Positions 30,713 through 40,635 of a DNA stretch of 64,000 nucleotides are shown here, one piece after another. Location of the stretch: contig AP031353.1 in assembly GCA_037833965.1 (NCBI GenBank), forward strand, positions 19,966,501 to 20,030,500, given 5' to 3'. The stretch is from Marchantia polymorpha subsp. ruderalis. Lineage: Eukaryota > Streptophyta > Marchantiopsida > Marchantiales > Marchantiaceae. A program made the position numbers and the translations under genes. Below the pieces are notes generated by a model. The model did no database searches, was not told where the DNA came from, and was given only the letters and a program-made list of their open reading frames with translations. The first letter of the stretch is position 1. The number at the start of each line of letters is the position of its first letter.

Positions 30713-30822
30713 GGGGTTCTTTTGGTTCTTTCCTAGTTTGGAGTTGGATTGTTTGTATTGTGTTTTTTTGCCTTTTGACCCTTTGGGTCCCACGGGCTTG
30801 ATCTATTTACCATTTACCATTA
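30713..30822 (+). other. type I 3' UTR with terminal hairpin and heptamer tail of the intact B element
   Basis: A 94-bp 3' UTR, hairpin GACCC-TTT-GGGTC at 30777-30789, then ACGGGCTTGATCTA and TTTACCA units from 30806. The hairpin and following 16 bases are kept in nearly all insertions in the window, even the shortest, which fits an RT that needs the RNA 3' end (stringent-type LINE). Confidence 0.85.
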
Positions 30823-31030
30823 TTAGCACGTGATGCAATTAGTTTACAGAAACACCTATGTGTATAGGTATTTCTTTGGCTAGCTTTTGTACCCAGAATC
30901 AGATGGAGGTAAATATAGAGAAGTCCAAAGTCATGATAGTGGGCACTAGATCCAAGTTTTCCTTCTATTACCAGGATCTACAATTAGAAGAGGTGAAGAG
31001 TTATAAATATCTAGGCATTGATTTTTCTAA
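30823..31030 (+). pseudogene. LINE family A ORF2 fragment (RT) with small fold-back
   Basis: Contains LLARDAISLQKHL-like sequence, then a 16-bp inverted addition at 30860-30875, then ASFCTQNQMEVNIEKSKVM to LGIDFSN. The right end is cut by a minus-strand LINE tail. Only about 65 codons remain. Confidence 0.82.
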
Positions 31031-31181
31031 TGGTAAATGGTAAATGGTAAATAGATCAAGCCCGTGGGACCCAAAGGATCAAAAGGCTAAAAAACACAAT
31101 ACAAACAATCCAACTCCAAACTAGGAGAGAACCAAAAGAACCCCCTAGCTAGTGCCCAAAGCACTAGAACGGTAACTAATA
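31031..31181 (-). mobile_element. LINE 3'-end insertion (3' UTR, tail and last ORF2 codons)
   Basis: Minus-strand type I 3' UTR with hairpin and heptamers, truncated about 30 bp into the end of ORF2 (ISYRSSALGTS). It joins directly to the start of a minus-strand B ORF2 at 31182, so the two pieces are not one element. Confidence 0.83.
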
Positions 31182-31966
31182 GATAGGCCTCTTATGTTCC
31201 ACATCAACACCCTCAATCTCTTGGATTGCTAGGTTGATGATTGTCTTCTCCTCTTGGTGATAATAGCTTGACTATCACGTAGATAAGCTACAAAACCTGC
31301 ATCTTGAGCTTCTTTGACTTTTGCAAGCTCCTTTCTCCTTGCTTCAACTTGAAGAGGTGTAAGATCAGGATCTAACCAAATCCTCCGTCCCTTGAGAATG
31401 GCCTTGTTAGCTAAAGCCATATCACGTTGAGCTTGATCCACAAACTTAACAATAATGGCACGAGGTTGTGTGCCTTGTTTGCCAATACGATAAGCATGAG
31501 CCAAATCCGGATTAGGAACATCAAGTGTTTCAGTCAAAAACTTGGTGACCACACTCTTCACCTCTTCCTTCTCAGATTCAGGTAGACCCGAAATCCTCAC
31601 ATTTTTCATACGAGCAAATTGATTAGCCTTTTCAATCTCTTGCTCTTGACAGAAAGAGATATGAGCAGACTTGGTAGCTTCAGCATAGGACTTCATTTTC
31701 ACCTCAAGAGTTTCAACCATTTCATGCAAAGCAGGAGTAGTAACAGTAGAAGCTTGAGAACCAACCTTGTGTTAAATGTCCTCAACAGATCCAGAGATTT
31801 GGAGCATGATCTTCTCAAAACTTTTGTGACAAATCTTCAACTCCCTGATTTCATTCTTTGCAGCAGCCAAGGAAACATTTTGTGCCTTGAATTCTTGGCG
31901 TAATACTTTCAATTCCTCCAAAACCGTTTGCACAAGATTGAGAAGTTTGTTTTTAGACTCCATCAT
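31182..31966 (-). pseudogene. LINE family B ORF1 with nonsense codon, plus first ORF2 codons
   Basis: ORF1 runs from ATG 31966 to its stop at 31229-31231, in the same frame throughout, but a CAA codon of the segment VEDIQDKV is TAA (about 31772), splitting it into 64 and about 180 residues. The region 31182-31206 carries the first ORF2 codons (MWNIRG) and is cut by a LINE 3' end. Minor differences from the intact copy (MMESKNKLL, ELKICHKS) mark it as an older copy. Confidence 0.88.
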
Positions 31967-32474
31967 GAACCCAACTTTGCAAGATGTTACACAAGCTCAA
32001 AGTTTTAAAATGAAAACTTCTTGACAACAGCTCCGTTGGGGCTGAAAATTTGCAGGTATGTGCGCCCGGCCGTCGTGAACAAGCCCACCAAATCTCAGCT
32101 CCTGTTGACACTCTAGAAAGAAGATATGGCCCCCGCAAGATTCATGCTCAAATCCCTAAACTCAAAGTTTCGAAATGACAACTTCTTGACAGCAGCTCCG
32201 TTGGGGCTGAAAATTTGCAGGTATGTGCGCCCGGCCGTCGTGAACAAGCCCACCAAATCTCAGCTCCTGTTGACACTCTAGAAAGAAGATATGGCCCCCG
32301 CAAGATTCATGCTCAAATCCCTAAACTCAAAGTTTCGAAATGACAACTTCTTGACAGCAGTTCCGTTGGGGCTGAAAATTTGCAGGTATGTGCGCCCGGC
32401 CGTTGTGAACAAGCCTATGAAATCTCAGCTCCTGTAGACACTCCAGCAAGAAGATATGGCCCCCGCAAGATTCA
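31967..32474 (-). repeat. family B 5' leader monomers, minus strand (165 bp, about 3 copies)
   Basis: GCTGAAAATTTGCAGGTATG recurs at 32041, 32206 and 32371, exactly 165 bp apart. Belongs to the ORF1 copy at 31229-31966. The outer end is cut at 32474 by a C ORF1 fragment. Confidence 0.88.
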
Positions 32475-32585
32475 GATGTCAAGAGTGTTGTCACCAAGTT
32501 TTTGGATGAAACACTTCAGGTTTCCAATGCGGAATTGGCTCAAGCTTTTCGTATTGGAAACAAGGGAGCTCAACCTCGTGGTATT
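32475..32585 (+). pseudogene. LINE family C ORF1 fragment (RRM region)
   Basis: About 37 codons, DVKSVVTKFLDETLQVSNA to GAQPRGII, matching 42340-42450. It ends where a minus-strand LINE tail begins, at nearly the same codon at which another tail interrupts the C ORF1 near 42455. Confidence 0.82.
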
Positions 32586-32655
32586 ATGGTAAATGGTAAA
32601 TGGTAAATAGATCAAGCCCGTGGGACCCAAAGGGTCAAAAGGCTAAAAAACACAA
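32586..32655 (-). mobile_element. very short LINE 3'-end fragment (70 bp)
   Basis: Heptamers, GATCAAGCCCGTGGGACCC, the hairpin and AAAAAACACAATA, then a direct switch into minus-strand B ORF2. Either a separate insertion or the 3' end of that B copy with most of the 3' UTR deleted. Confidence 0.78.
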
Positions 32656-33500
32656 TAGCCTACAAATACGTTCACTCCTATCAATGTTCAACCAACGCCC
32701 TTCTTGGTAAATGGTAAATGGTAAATAGATCAAGCCCGTGGGCCCCAAAGGGTCAAAAGGCTAAAAAACACAATACAAACAATCTTCAATCCCAAGACTA
32801 TGAGATCCAGTTCTATGTCTAGCAATAATATGACGTAAAGAAGTAGATATCTCTGCAAGTAAGTATCCTTGCTCACAATAAACAAGCATAGGATTCACAT
32901 GAAGTTGATAAAACTACATCTTGGTGCCTCGTGTGCTCCACATAATGCTGAGAAATTCCTCCCTAATACGCTCGCGTAGGGCAATAGGTTGCAAATTCCA
33001 ATCGAGTTCCGTCACATTCCACCTCAAAGACCAAGTCACCACATCTGCAAATCAACCCTTGGGACGTGTGGCACGCAAAGCTTCAAGAGGAAGTCGAGAA
33101 GCATCAAGAGATCTCACTCTTTTGACGTAAGTGATAGTCAAAAAGAGAGCTTCAGCCTCAAGAGGTAGACAACCTGTTTCCGCAAGAAGAATTGCATAAG
33201 AAGTTTGGGTCCTCACACCCAATTCTTCTTGTAAGAAGATCTTTTGCACCCTCTCCAAACGCTGCCAACCTGTCTTCTTACAACCAGGACCCCACACTTG
33301 TGTTCCATATAAGATAACGGGAAACACTAAGCTCCTGAATAAGAATTTTCTAAGACTCCAAGAAAGTAGATGAGCTCCTCTACATCTATTTAGCAATGAA
33401 TATAGAGCTTTGAAACCAGCTTCTACCCTCTTTTGCACACAAAGTGCCCAACTATAATCAGATGAGAAATCAATGCCCAAATATTTGTAACTTTTCACTT
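32656..33500 (-). pseudogene. LINE family B ORF2 C-terminal fragment
   Basis: Minus strand from VKSYKYLGIDFSSDYSW (33498) to the zinc finger region (SERICRL) at 32656. It is interrupted by a LINE tail at 32706-32782 and by a nonsense change in the segment KGWFADV (TGG to TGA, 33052-33054). Cut on the right by the B leader at 33501. Confidence 0.86.
32706..32782 (-). mobile_element. 77-bp LINE tail insertion with TCTT target duplication
   Basis: Three heptamers, terminal conserved block with hairpin and 3' UTR up to AATACAAACAA. TCTT at 32702-32705 and 32783-32786 flanks it. The uninterrupted host reads CCCTTCTTCAATCCC. The block has GGGCCCCAAAGG instead of GGGACCCAAAGG, weakening one base pair of the hairpin. 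Confidence 0.85.
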
Positions 33501-33634
33501 TTCGGAGATTCGGTGGGCTTGTTCACGACGGCCGGTTGTACATACCTGCAAATTTTCAGCCCCAACGGAGCTGCTGTCAAGAAGTTTTCATTTCGAAACT
33601 TTGAGCTTGTGTAACATCTTGCAAAGTTGGGTTC
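33501..33634 (+). repeat. partial family B leader monomer
   Basis: The 3' portion of one 165-bp monomer plus the ORF1 leader (CTTGTGTAACATCTTGCAAAG). The element is therefore 5'-truncated inside its leader. Confidence 0.85.
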
Positions 33635-34372
33635 ATGATGGATTCTGAAAACAAACTTCTCAATCTTGTGCAAACGGTTTTGGAGGAATTGAAAGTGCTA
33701 CGCCAAGAATTCAAGGCACAAAATGTTGCCTTGGCTGCTGCAAAGAATGAAATCAAGGAGTTGAAGATTTCTCACAAAAGTTTTGAGAAGATCATGCTCC
33801 AAATCTCTGGATCTGTTGAGGACATTCAAGACAAGGTTGGTTCTCAAGCTTCTACTGTTACTACTCCTGCTTTGCATGAAGTGGTTGAAACTCTAGAGGT
33901 GAAAATGAAGTCCTATGCTGAAGCTACCAAGTCTGCTCATATCTCTTTCTGTCAAGAGCAAGAGATTGAAAAGGCTAATCAATTTGCTCGTATGAAGAAT
34001 GTGAGGATTTCGGGTCTACCTGAATCTGAGAAGGAAGAGGTGAAGAGTGTGGTCACCAAGTTTTTGACTGAAACACTTGATGTTCCTAATCCGGATTTGG
34101 CTCATGCTTATCGTATTGGGAACAAAGGCACACAACCTCGTGCCATTATTGTTAAGTTTGTGGATCAAGCTCAACGTGATATGGCTTTAGCTAACAAGGC
34201 CATTCTCAAGGGACGGAGGATTTGGTTAGATCCAGATCTTACACCTCTTCAAGTTGAAGCAAGAAGGAAGGAGCTTGCAAAAGTCAAAGAAGCTCAAGAT
34301 GCAGGTTTTGTAGCTAATCTACGTGATAGTCAAGCTATTATCACCAAGAGGAGGAGACAATCATCAACCTAG
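33635..34372 (+). CDS. LINE family B ORF1 protein (complete, second copy)
   Basis: 245 residues without interruption, differing from the copy at 26750 at only a few positions (EIKELKIS, SVVTKF, FVANLRDS). The coiled coil and RRM-like core are the same. It is followed after 24 bp by an ORF2 that is frameshifted, so only ORF1 could be made from this copy. Confidence 0.92.
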   Translation: MMDSENKLLNLVQTVLEELKVLRQEFKAQNVALAAAKNEIKELKISHKSFEKIMLQISGSVEDIQDKVGSQASTVTTPALHEVVETLEVKMKSYAEATKSAHISFCQEQEIEKANQFARMKNVRISGLPESEKEEVKSVVTKFLTETLDVPNPDLAHAYRIGNKGTQPRAIIVKFVDQAQRDMALANKAILKGRRIWLDPDLTPLQVEARRKELAKVKEAQDAGFVANLRDSQAIITKRRRQSST

Positions 34373-34396
34373 CAATCCAAGAGATTAAGGGTGTTG

Positions 34397-36870
34397 ATGT
34401 GGAACATAAGAGGCCTATCTACGACTAAGTATGTGAGTGCACATCCGATTTGGAAGATGGCGGACATCCTCAACATTGTTGAGACTTGGGAGCATGAAAT
34501 TAATGTTATTGGAGAGATACAAGGTTTTACTCTGGTGGGATCTACTTGGAACCATAGAAATCGACGAGCAGGAAGAGGCTTTGGAGGCATTGCTACTTTC
34601 ATCAGATCTGAACTTCTTCCTATGATACATTTGGAAAGCCAAGATATTGGGAAACAATATCATTGGCTTCGTCTTGGATCGATTGGAGGATCTTACAGTT
34701 ATTTGGCAGTTTGTTACTTTGCACCATTATCCATGCAGATCTACTCCACAAGCACTTGCAATCGAAGTCAACCATTCCATCGGCTCATAGGAGATGTTCT
34801 CAAATATCAAGACAAAGGTGAAGTTTTTCTTGTTGGAGACTTCAATGCCCGCATACGTTCCGCTCAATTTACACAATTTGATAGTTCCTTGTCTTCCCAC
34901 TCTTTTGAAGAAAGTAGAGATAGTTTGTGGTCTAGAGTCTCTTGTGATCCTTGTACAAATGATTTGACTGAGCATTTCTTGACTTTTGGAGCCACTTGTA
35001 ATCTGAAAGTTCTCAATGGTGTTTCTTTCTTTCCCAACTCTCACTCCAATACATGTTTTTCCTCTACTGGTGTTAGCACTATAGATTATCTTTTGTCCTC
35101 AGCCACTAATAGTTCATTTATCTCAGCATTTGATATTCTAGAGCCTCAACCAGAATCAGATCATACACCTCTTTTATTCACTCTTTTGTTGTCAACGTCA
35201 ATCCCTCTCCCTACATGTCACTATGTTTCTACTTCCCCCAAGTTTTGTTTAGATGCTAGTAAGAAGCAACTTTATAGTGAACAAATGTTCAAGACCTCTT
35301 GACTTGTACTACTTGGAACCTTGATCCACATACATCTAATTTGCAACTAACAGAGTTGCTCCAAAACTCTGCTTCTAAGTTCTTTTTGAGACATAAGACC
35401 AGGAGAGCTAGAGGTCTTCCTTGCAATGGATGGTTTGACTTTGATTGCAAGCAAGCGAGGGCGAGATCACTTGATAAATCCTTGGATCTTCACAATCGGT
35501 TGATTATGACAAGACTTTACAAAGACTTGGTGAAGTCCAAGAAACGAGCATTTTTGAGGCAGAAGCAAGAGTGCTTGACAAAGGAGCTCTTGGAGAATCC
35601 CAAATCCTTTTGGAGGCGGTTGGCAGTACAATCTTCTAAACCTACTCTTGATCCCAAGTCTTTGATTTCTTTTGCTGAAAAGCTTTATTTCTTTCCCAAT
35701 GTTGCATCTATGCCACATTGTGAAGGAAATCCAGGCTTATTTTCAGAAGTTGAAGTGATGACTCAACTCAGACAATTGGCAAATGGTAAATGTGAGGATT
35801 TGGATGGGCTTTCCATTGAACTTCTCAAGTGGGGAGGAGATGCTATTGGACCTATACTCACGAAAGTGTTAGAGGATGCTGCTATTCATGGCTTTCCTTC
35901 ATCTTGGTCTCTACGGAAGATTGTTCCTATTCACAAATCTGGGAGCAAGGCCTTGGTGACAAACTATCGCACTATCATGGTGGGTAGTATTTTTGCCAAG
36001 TTATTTGGCAAATTGGTGGAGTCAAAGTTGAGCACATGGGCTGAATCTTGTCAGAAGAGAGCGCGGTTCCAAGCTGGTTTTCGTCCTACATTCAACACTA
36101 TAGACCATATCTTGGTTTTACGTGTTCTATGGGAGAAATCCAAGGGTAATGGAAAAGCTTTGTTTTGTGCCTTCATTGATTTCAGGAAAGCTTTTGACAC
36201 AGTACCTCGTGAGCTTTTATGGCAAAGATTGCAAACCATTGGAGTACCATCAGATCTCTTGGCAGCGGTGGCTGCATTATACCACTCAGTTCGGGCCAAG
36301 ATCAACACTTCTCAAACCGAAGAGATTATCAGCACCATTTGTGTTTTTTAGCCTTTTGACCCTTTGGGTCCCACGGGCTTGATCTATTTACCATTTACCA
36401 TTTGGAGTCATTCAAGGTTGTCCTCTCTCTCCCACTCTCTTTGGAGTTTTCATAGATGATATAGAAAGGTGGTTGGAGGATTGTGATAGCGAAGGTGTTA
36501 AACTTGGAGGCTTTGTCATCAAAGCTCTTTTGTATGCAGATGATGTCATATTACTAGCACGTGATGCCACTAGTTTACAGAAACACCTCGACACTTTGGC
36601 TAGCTTTTGTACTCAAAATCAGATGGAAGTCAATTTGGAGAAGTCCAAAGTCATTCTTGTGGGCACTAGATCCAAGCTCTCTTTCTGTTACAAAGGATTA
36701 GAGTTGGAACAAGTGAAAAGTTACAAATATTTGGGCATTGATTTCTCATCTGATTATAGTTGGGCACTTTGTGTGCAAAAGAGGGTAGAAGCTGGTTTCA
36801 AAGCTCTATATTCATTGCTAAATAGATGTAGAGGAGCTCATCTAGTGTCTTGGAGTCTTAGGAAATTCAA
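34397..36870 (+). pseudogene. LINE family B ORF2, frameshifted, interrupted and truncated
   Basis: The ORF starts at ATG 34397 with a complete endonuclease domain (N3, VETWE, GDFNAR, SDHTPLL). At 35281-35292 the normal GAACATTTCCAAG has become GAACAAATGTTCAAG, a net +2 shift. The next frame continues from LTCTTWNLDPH through RT motif A (here FIDFRKAFD, K to R) to EEIISTI, where a 64-bp LINE tail is inserted (36340-36403). The IQGCPLSP and YADD region follows up to WSLRKF (36870), where sequence switches to AT-rich filler. The zinc finger is absent. Confidence 0.9.
36340..36403 (+). mobile_element. 64-bp LINE tail insertion
   Basis: Starts at TGTGTTTTTTAGCC and holds the hairpin, the GGGCTTGATCTA block and two heptamers. 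The host reads AGCACCATTGGAGTC. ACCATT lies before the insert and also ends the tail, so the target already matched the tail unit. It is one of the shortest insertions that still holds the whole hairpin block. Confidence 0.87.
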
Positions 36871-36942
36871 ATTATCATTTATTCTTTTATGAGCATTTAT
36901 GATAATTTATAATTATCATAAGAAATAAATGAATATCAAGTC
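36871..36942. other. AT-rich palindromic filler between two B fragments
   Basis: About 72 bp of very AT-rich DNA with no match elsewhere in the window. It contains a perfect 11-bp inverted repeat, TTATGATAATT-TAT-AATTATCATAA (36897-36921). It joins the broken B ORF2 to the monomers of the next B element. Its origin is unknown; organelle DNA or a small fold-back element are possible. Confidence 0.7.
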
Positions 36943-37710
36943 AACGGACGGACGCACATACCTGCAAATTTTCAGCCCCAACGGAGCTGCTGTCAAGAAG
37001 TTGTCATTTCGAAACTTTGAGTTTAGGGATTTGAGCATGAATCTTGCGGGGGCCATATCTTCTTGCTGGAGTGTCAACAGGAGCTGAGATTTAGTGGGCT
37101 TGTTCAAAACGACCGAGCGCACATACCTGCAAATTAACAGCCCCAACAGAGCTGCTGTCAAGAAGTTGTCATTTCGAAACTTTGAGTTTATGGATTTGAG
37201 CATGAATCTTGCGGGGGCCATATCTTCTTGCTGGAGTGTCAACAGGAGCTGAGATTTGGTGGGCTTGTTCACAACGGACGTACGCACATACCTGCAAATT
37301 TTCAGCCCCAACGGAGCTGCTGTCAAGAAGTTGTCATTTCGAAACTTTGAGTTTAGGGATTTGAGCATGAATCTTGCGGGGGCCATTTCTTCTTGCTGGA
37401 GTGTCAACAGGAGCTGACATTTGGTAGGCTTGTTCACAATGGCCGGGCGCACATACCTGCAAATTTACAGGCCCAACAGAGCTGCTGTCAAGAAGTTGTC
37501 ATTTCGAAACTTTGAGTTTATGGATTTGAGCATGAATCTTGCGGGGGCCATATCTTCTTGCTGGAGTGTCAACAGGAGCTGAGATTTGGTGGGCTTGTTC
37601 ACAACGGACGAACGCACATACCTGCAAATTTTCAGCCCCAACGGAGCTACTTTCAAGAAGTTGTCATTTCAAAACTTTGAGCTTGTGTAACATCTTGCAA
37701 AGTTGGGTTC
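36943..37710 (+). repeat. family B 5' leader monomers (165 bp, about 4.6 copies)
   Basis: TTGTCATTTCGAAACTTTGA starts at 37001, 37166, 37331 and 37496, exactly 165 bp apart. Leads into the ORF1 start at 37711. Confidence 0.9.
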
Positions 37711-40635
37711 ATGATGGATTCTGAAAACAAACTTCTCAATCTTGTGCAAACGGTTTTGGAGGAATTGAAAGTGCTACGCCAAGAATTCAAGGCACAAAAT
37801 GTTGCCTTGGCAGCGGCAAAAAATGAAATCGTTATTGGAGAGATACAAGGTTTTACTCTGGTGGGATCTACTTGGAACCATAGAAATCGACGAGCAGGAA
37901 GAGGCTTTGGAGGCATTGCTACTTTCATCAGATCTGAACTTCTTCCTATGATACATTTGGAAAGCCAAGATATTGGGAAACAATATCATTGGCTTCGTCT
38001 TGGATTGATTGGAGGATCTTACAGTTATTTGGCAGTTTGCTACTTTGCACCATTATCCATGCAGATCTACTCCACAAGCACTTGCAATCGAAGTCAACCA
38101 TTCCATCGGCTCATAGGAGATGTTCTCAAATATCAAGACAAAGGTGAAGTTTTTCTTGTTGGAGACTTCAATGCCCGCATAAGTTCCGCTCAATTTACAC
38201 AATTTGATAGTTCCTTGTCTTCTCACTCTTTTGAAGAAAGTAGAGATAGTTTGTGGTCTAGAGTCTCTTGTGATCCTTGTACAAATGATTTGACTGAGCA
38301 TTTCTTGACTTTTGGAGCCACTTGTAATCTGAAAGTTCTCAATGGTGTTTCTTTCTTTCCCAACTCTCACTCCAATACATGTTTTTCCTCTACTGGTGTT
38401 AGCACTATAGATTATCTTTTGTCCTCAGCCACTAATAGTTCATTTATCTCAGCGTTTGATATTCTAGAGCCTCAACCAGAATCAGATCATACACCTCTTT
38501 TATTTACTCTTTTGTTGTCAACGTCAATCCCTCTCCCTACATGTCACTATGTTTCTACTTCCCCCAAGTTTTGTTTAGATGCTAGTAAGAAGCAACTTTA
38601 TAGTGAACATTTCCAAGACCTCTTGACTTGTACTACTTGGAGCCTTGATCCACATACATCTAGTTTGCAACTAACTGAGTTGCTCCAAAACTCTGCTTCT
38701 AAGTTCTTTTTGAGACATAAGACCAGGAGAGCTAGAGGTCTTCCTTGCAATGGATGGTTTGACTTTGATTGCAAGCAAGCGAGGGCGAGATCACTTGATA
38801 AATCCTTGGATCTTCACAATCGGTTGATTATGACAAGACTTTACAAAGACTTGGTGAAGTCCAAGAAACGAGCATTTTTGAGGCAGAAGCAAGAGTGCTT
38901 GACAAAGGAGCTCTTGGAGAATCCCAAATCCTTTTGGAGGCGGTTGGCAGTACAATCTTCTAAACCTACTCTTGATCCCAAGTCTTTGATTTCTTTTGCT
39001 GAAAAGCTTTATTTCTTTCCCAATGTTGCATCTATGCCACATTGTGAAGGAAATCCAGGCTTATTTTCAGAAGTTGAAGTGATGACTCAACTCAGACAAT
39101 TGGCAAATGGTAAATGTGAGGATTTGGATGGGCTTTCCATTGAACTTCTCAAGTGGGGAGGAGATGCTATTGGACCTATACTCACGAAAGTGTTAGAGGA
39201 TGCTGCTATTCATGGCTTTCCTTCATCTTGGTCTCTACGGAAGATTGTTCCTATTCACAAATCTGGGAGCAAGGCCTTGGTGACAAACTATCGCACTATC
39301 ATGGTGGGTAGTATTTTTGCCAAGTTATTTGGCAAATTGGTGGAGTCAAAGTTGAGCACATGGGCTGAATCTTGTCAGAAGAGAGCGCGGTTCCAAGCTG
39401 GTTTTCGTCCTACATTCAACACTATAGACCATATCTTGGTTTTACGTGTTCTATGGGAGAAATCCAAGGGTAATGGAAAAGCTTTGTTTTGTGCCTTCAT
39501 TGATTTCAAGAAAGCTTTTGACACAGTACCTCGTGAGCTTTTATGGCAAAGATTGCAAGCCATTGGAGTACCATCAGATCTCTTGGCAGCGGTGGCTGCA
39601 TTATACCACTCAGTTCGGGCCAAGATCAACACTTCTCAAACCGAAGAGATTATCAGCACCATTGGAGTCATTCAAGGTTGTCCTCTCTCTCCCACTCTCT
39701 TTGGAGTTTTCATAGATGATATAGAAAGGTGGTTGGAGGATTGTGATAGCGAAGGTGTTAAACTTGGAGGCTTTGTCATCAAAGCTCTTTTGTATGCAGA
39801 TGATGTCATATTACTAGCACGTGATGCCACTAGTTTACAGAAACACCTCGACACTTTGGCTAGCTTTTGTACTCAAAATCAGATGGAAGTCAATTTGGAG
39901 AAGTCCAAAGTCATTCTTGTGGGCACTAGATCCAAGCTCTCTTTCTGTTACAAAGGATTAGAGTTGGAACAAGTGAAAAGTTACAAATATTTGGGCATTG
40001 ATTTCTCATCTGATTATAGTTGGGCACTTTGTGTGCAAAAGAGGGTAGAAGCTGGTTTCAAAGCTCTATATTCATTGCTAAATAGATGTAGAGGAGCTCA
40101 TCTAGTGTCTTGGAGTCTTAGGAAATTCTTATTCAGGAGCTTAGTGTTTCCCGTTATCTTATATGGAACACAAGTGTGGGGTCCTGGTTGTAAGAAGACA
40201 GGTTGGCAGCGTTTGGAGAGGGTGCAAAAGATCTTCTTACAAGAAGAATTGGGTGTGAGGACCCAAACTTCTTATGCAATTCTTCTTGCGGAAACAGGTT
40301 GTCTACCTCTTGAGGCTGAAGCTCTCTTTTTGACTATCACTTACGTCAAAAGAGTGAGATCTCTTGATGCTTCTCGACTTCCTCTTGAAGCTTTGCGTGC
40401 CACACGTCCCAAGGGTTGGTTTGCAGATGTGGTGACTTGGTCTTTGAGGTGGAATGTGACGGAACTTGATTGGAATTTGCAACCTATTGCCCTACGCGAG
40501 CGTATAAAGGAGGAATTTCTCAGCATTATGTGGAGCACACGAGGCACCAAGATGCAGTTTTATCAACTTCATGTGAATCCTATGCTTATTTATTGTGAGC
40601 AAGGATACTTACTTGCAGGGATATCTACTTCTTAA
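37711..40635 (+). CDS. in-frame ORF1-ORF2 fusion of a family B element
   Basis: One 974-residue open frame. Residues 1-40 are ORF1 (MMDSENKLLNLV to AAAKNEI), then a deletion joins directly in frame to ORF2 at VIGEIQGFTLVG. The ORF1 RRM core and the first ORF2 codons, including endonuclease N3 and the VETWE glutamate, are lost, so the endonuclease should be dead. GDFNAR, SDHTPLL, RT motif A, QGCPLSP and YADD remain. A T-to-A change makes TAA at 40633-40635 after YLLAGISTS, removing the zinc finger. Bases 40636-40815 continue the old ORF2 with a small deletion (GAGCACTTTTTTTAC). A coiled-coil-RT fusion could be translated from one ORF, but function is unlikely; it may simply be a deletion product. 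Confidence 0.88.
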   Translation: MMDSENKLLNLVQTVLEELKVLRQEFKAQNVALAAAKNEIVIGEIQGFTLVGSTWNHRNRRAGRGFGGIATFIRSELLPMIHLESQDIGKQYHWLRLGLIGGSYSYLAVCYFAPLSMQIYSTSTCNRSQPFHRLIGDVLKYQDKGEVFLVGDFNARISSAQFTQFDSSLSSHSFEESRDSLWSRVSCDPCTNDLTEHFLTFGATCNLKVLNGVSFFPNSHSNTCFSSTGVSTIDYLLSSATNSSFISAFDILEPQPESDHTPLLFTLLLSTSIPLPTCHYVSTSPKFCLDASKKQLYSEHFQDLLTCTTWSLDPHTSSLQLTELLQNSASKFFLRHKTRRARGLPCNGWFDFDCKQARARSLDKSLDLHNRLIMTRLYKDLVKSKKRAFLRQKQECLTKELLENPKSFWRRLAVQSSKPTLDPKSLISFAEKLYFFPNVASMPHCEGNPGLFSEVEVMTQLRQLANGKCEDLDGLSIELLKWGGDAIGPILTKVLEDAAIHGFPSSWSLRKIVPIHKSGSKALVTNYRTIMVGSIFAKLFGKLVESKLSTWAESCQKRARFQAGFRPTFNTIDHILVLRVLWEKSKGNGKALFCAFIDFKKAFDTVPRELLWQRLQAIGVPSDLLAAVAALYHSVRAKINTSQTEEIISTIGVIQGCPLSPTLFGVFIDDIERWLEDCDSEGVKLGGFVIKALLYADDVILLARDATSLQKHLDTLASFCTQNQMEVNLEKSKVILVGTRSKLSFCYKGLELEQVKSYKYLGIDFSSDYSWALCVQKRVEAGFKALYSLLNRCRGAHLVSWSLRKFLFRSLVFPVILYGTQVWGPGCKKTGWQRLERVQKIFLQEELGVRTQTSYAILLAETGCLPLEAEALFLTITYVKRVRSLDASRLPLEALRATRPKGWFADVVTWSLRWNVTELDWNLQPIALRERIKEEFLSIMWSTRGTKMQFYQLHVNPMLIYCEQGYLLAGISTS

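Larger units (their letters stand above)
26203..30822 (+). mobile_element. full-length family B LINE with both ORFs open
   Basis: An about 4.6-kb element: roughly 3.3 leader monomers, ORF1 (26750-27487), a 24-bp spacer, ORF2 (27512-30712), type I 3' UTR, hairpin and tail. It is the only copy in the window with complete ORF1 and ORF2, complete catalytic motifs and no internal insertion, so it is a candidate source element. The left flank is minus-strand B ORF2 and the right flank is plus-strand A ORF2, so the flanks do not form a simple empty site; I see no convincing target duplication. Confidence 0.92.

Noticed and set aside
26203..30822. A target duplication ATTGTT/ATTATT around the full-length B element
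   Set aside because: The two flanks come from different LINE copies and the match is imperfect and partly tail-derived.
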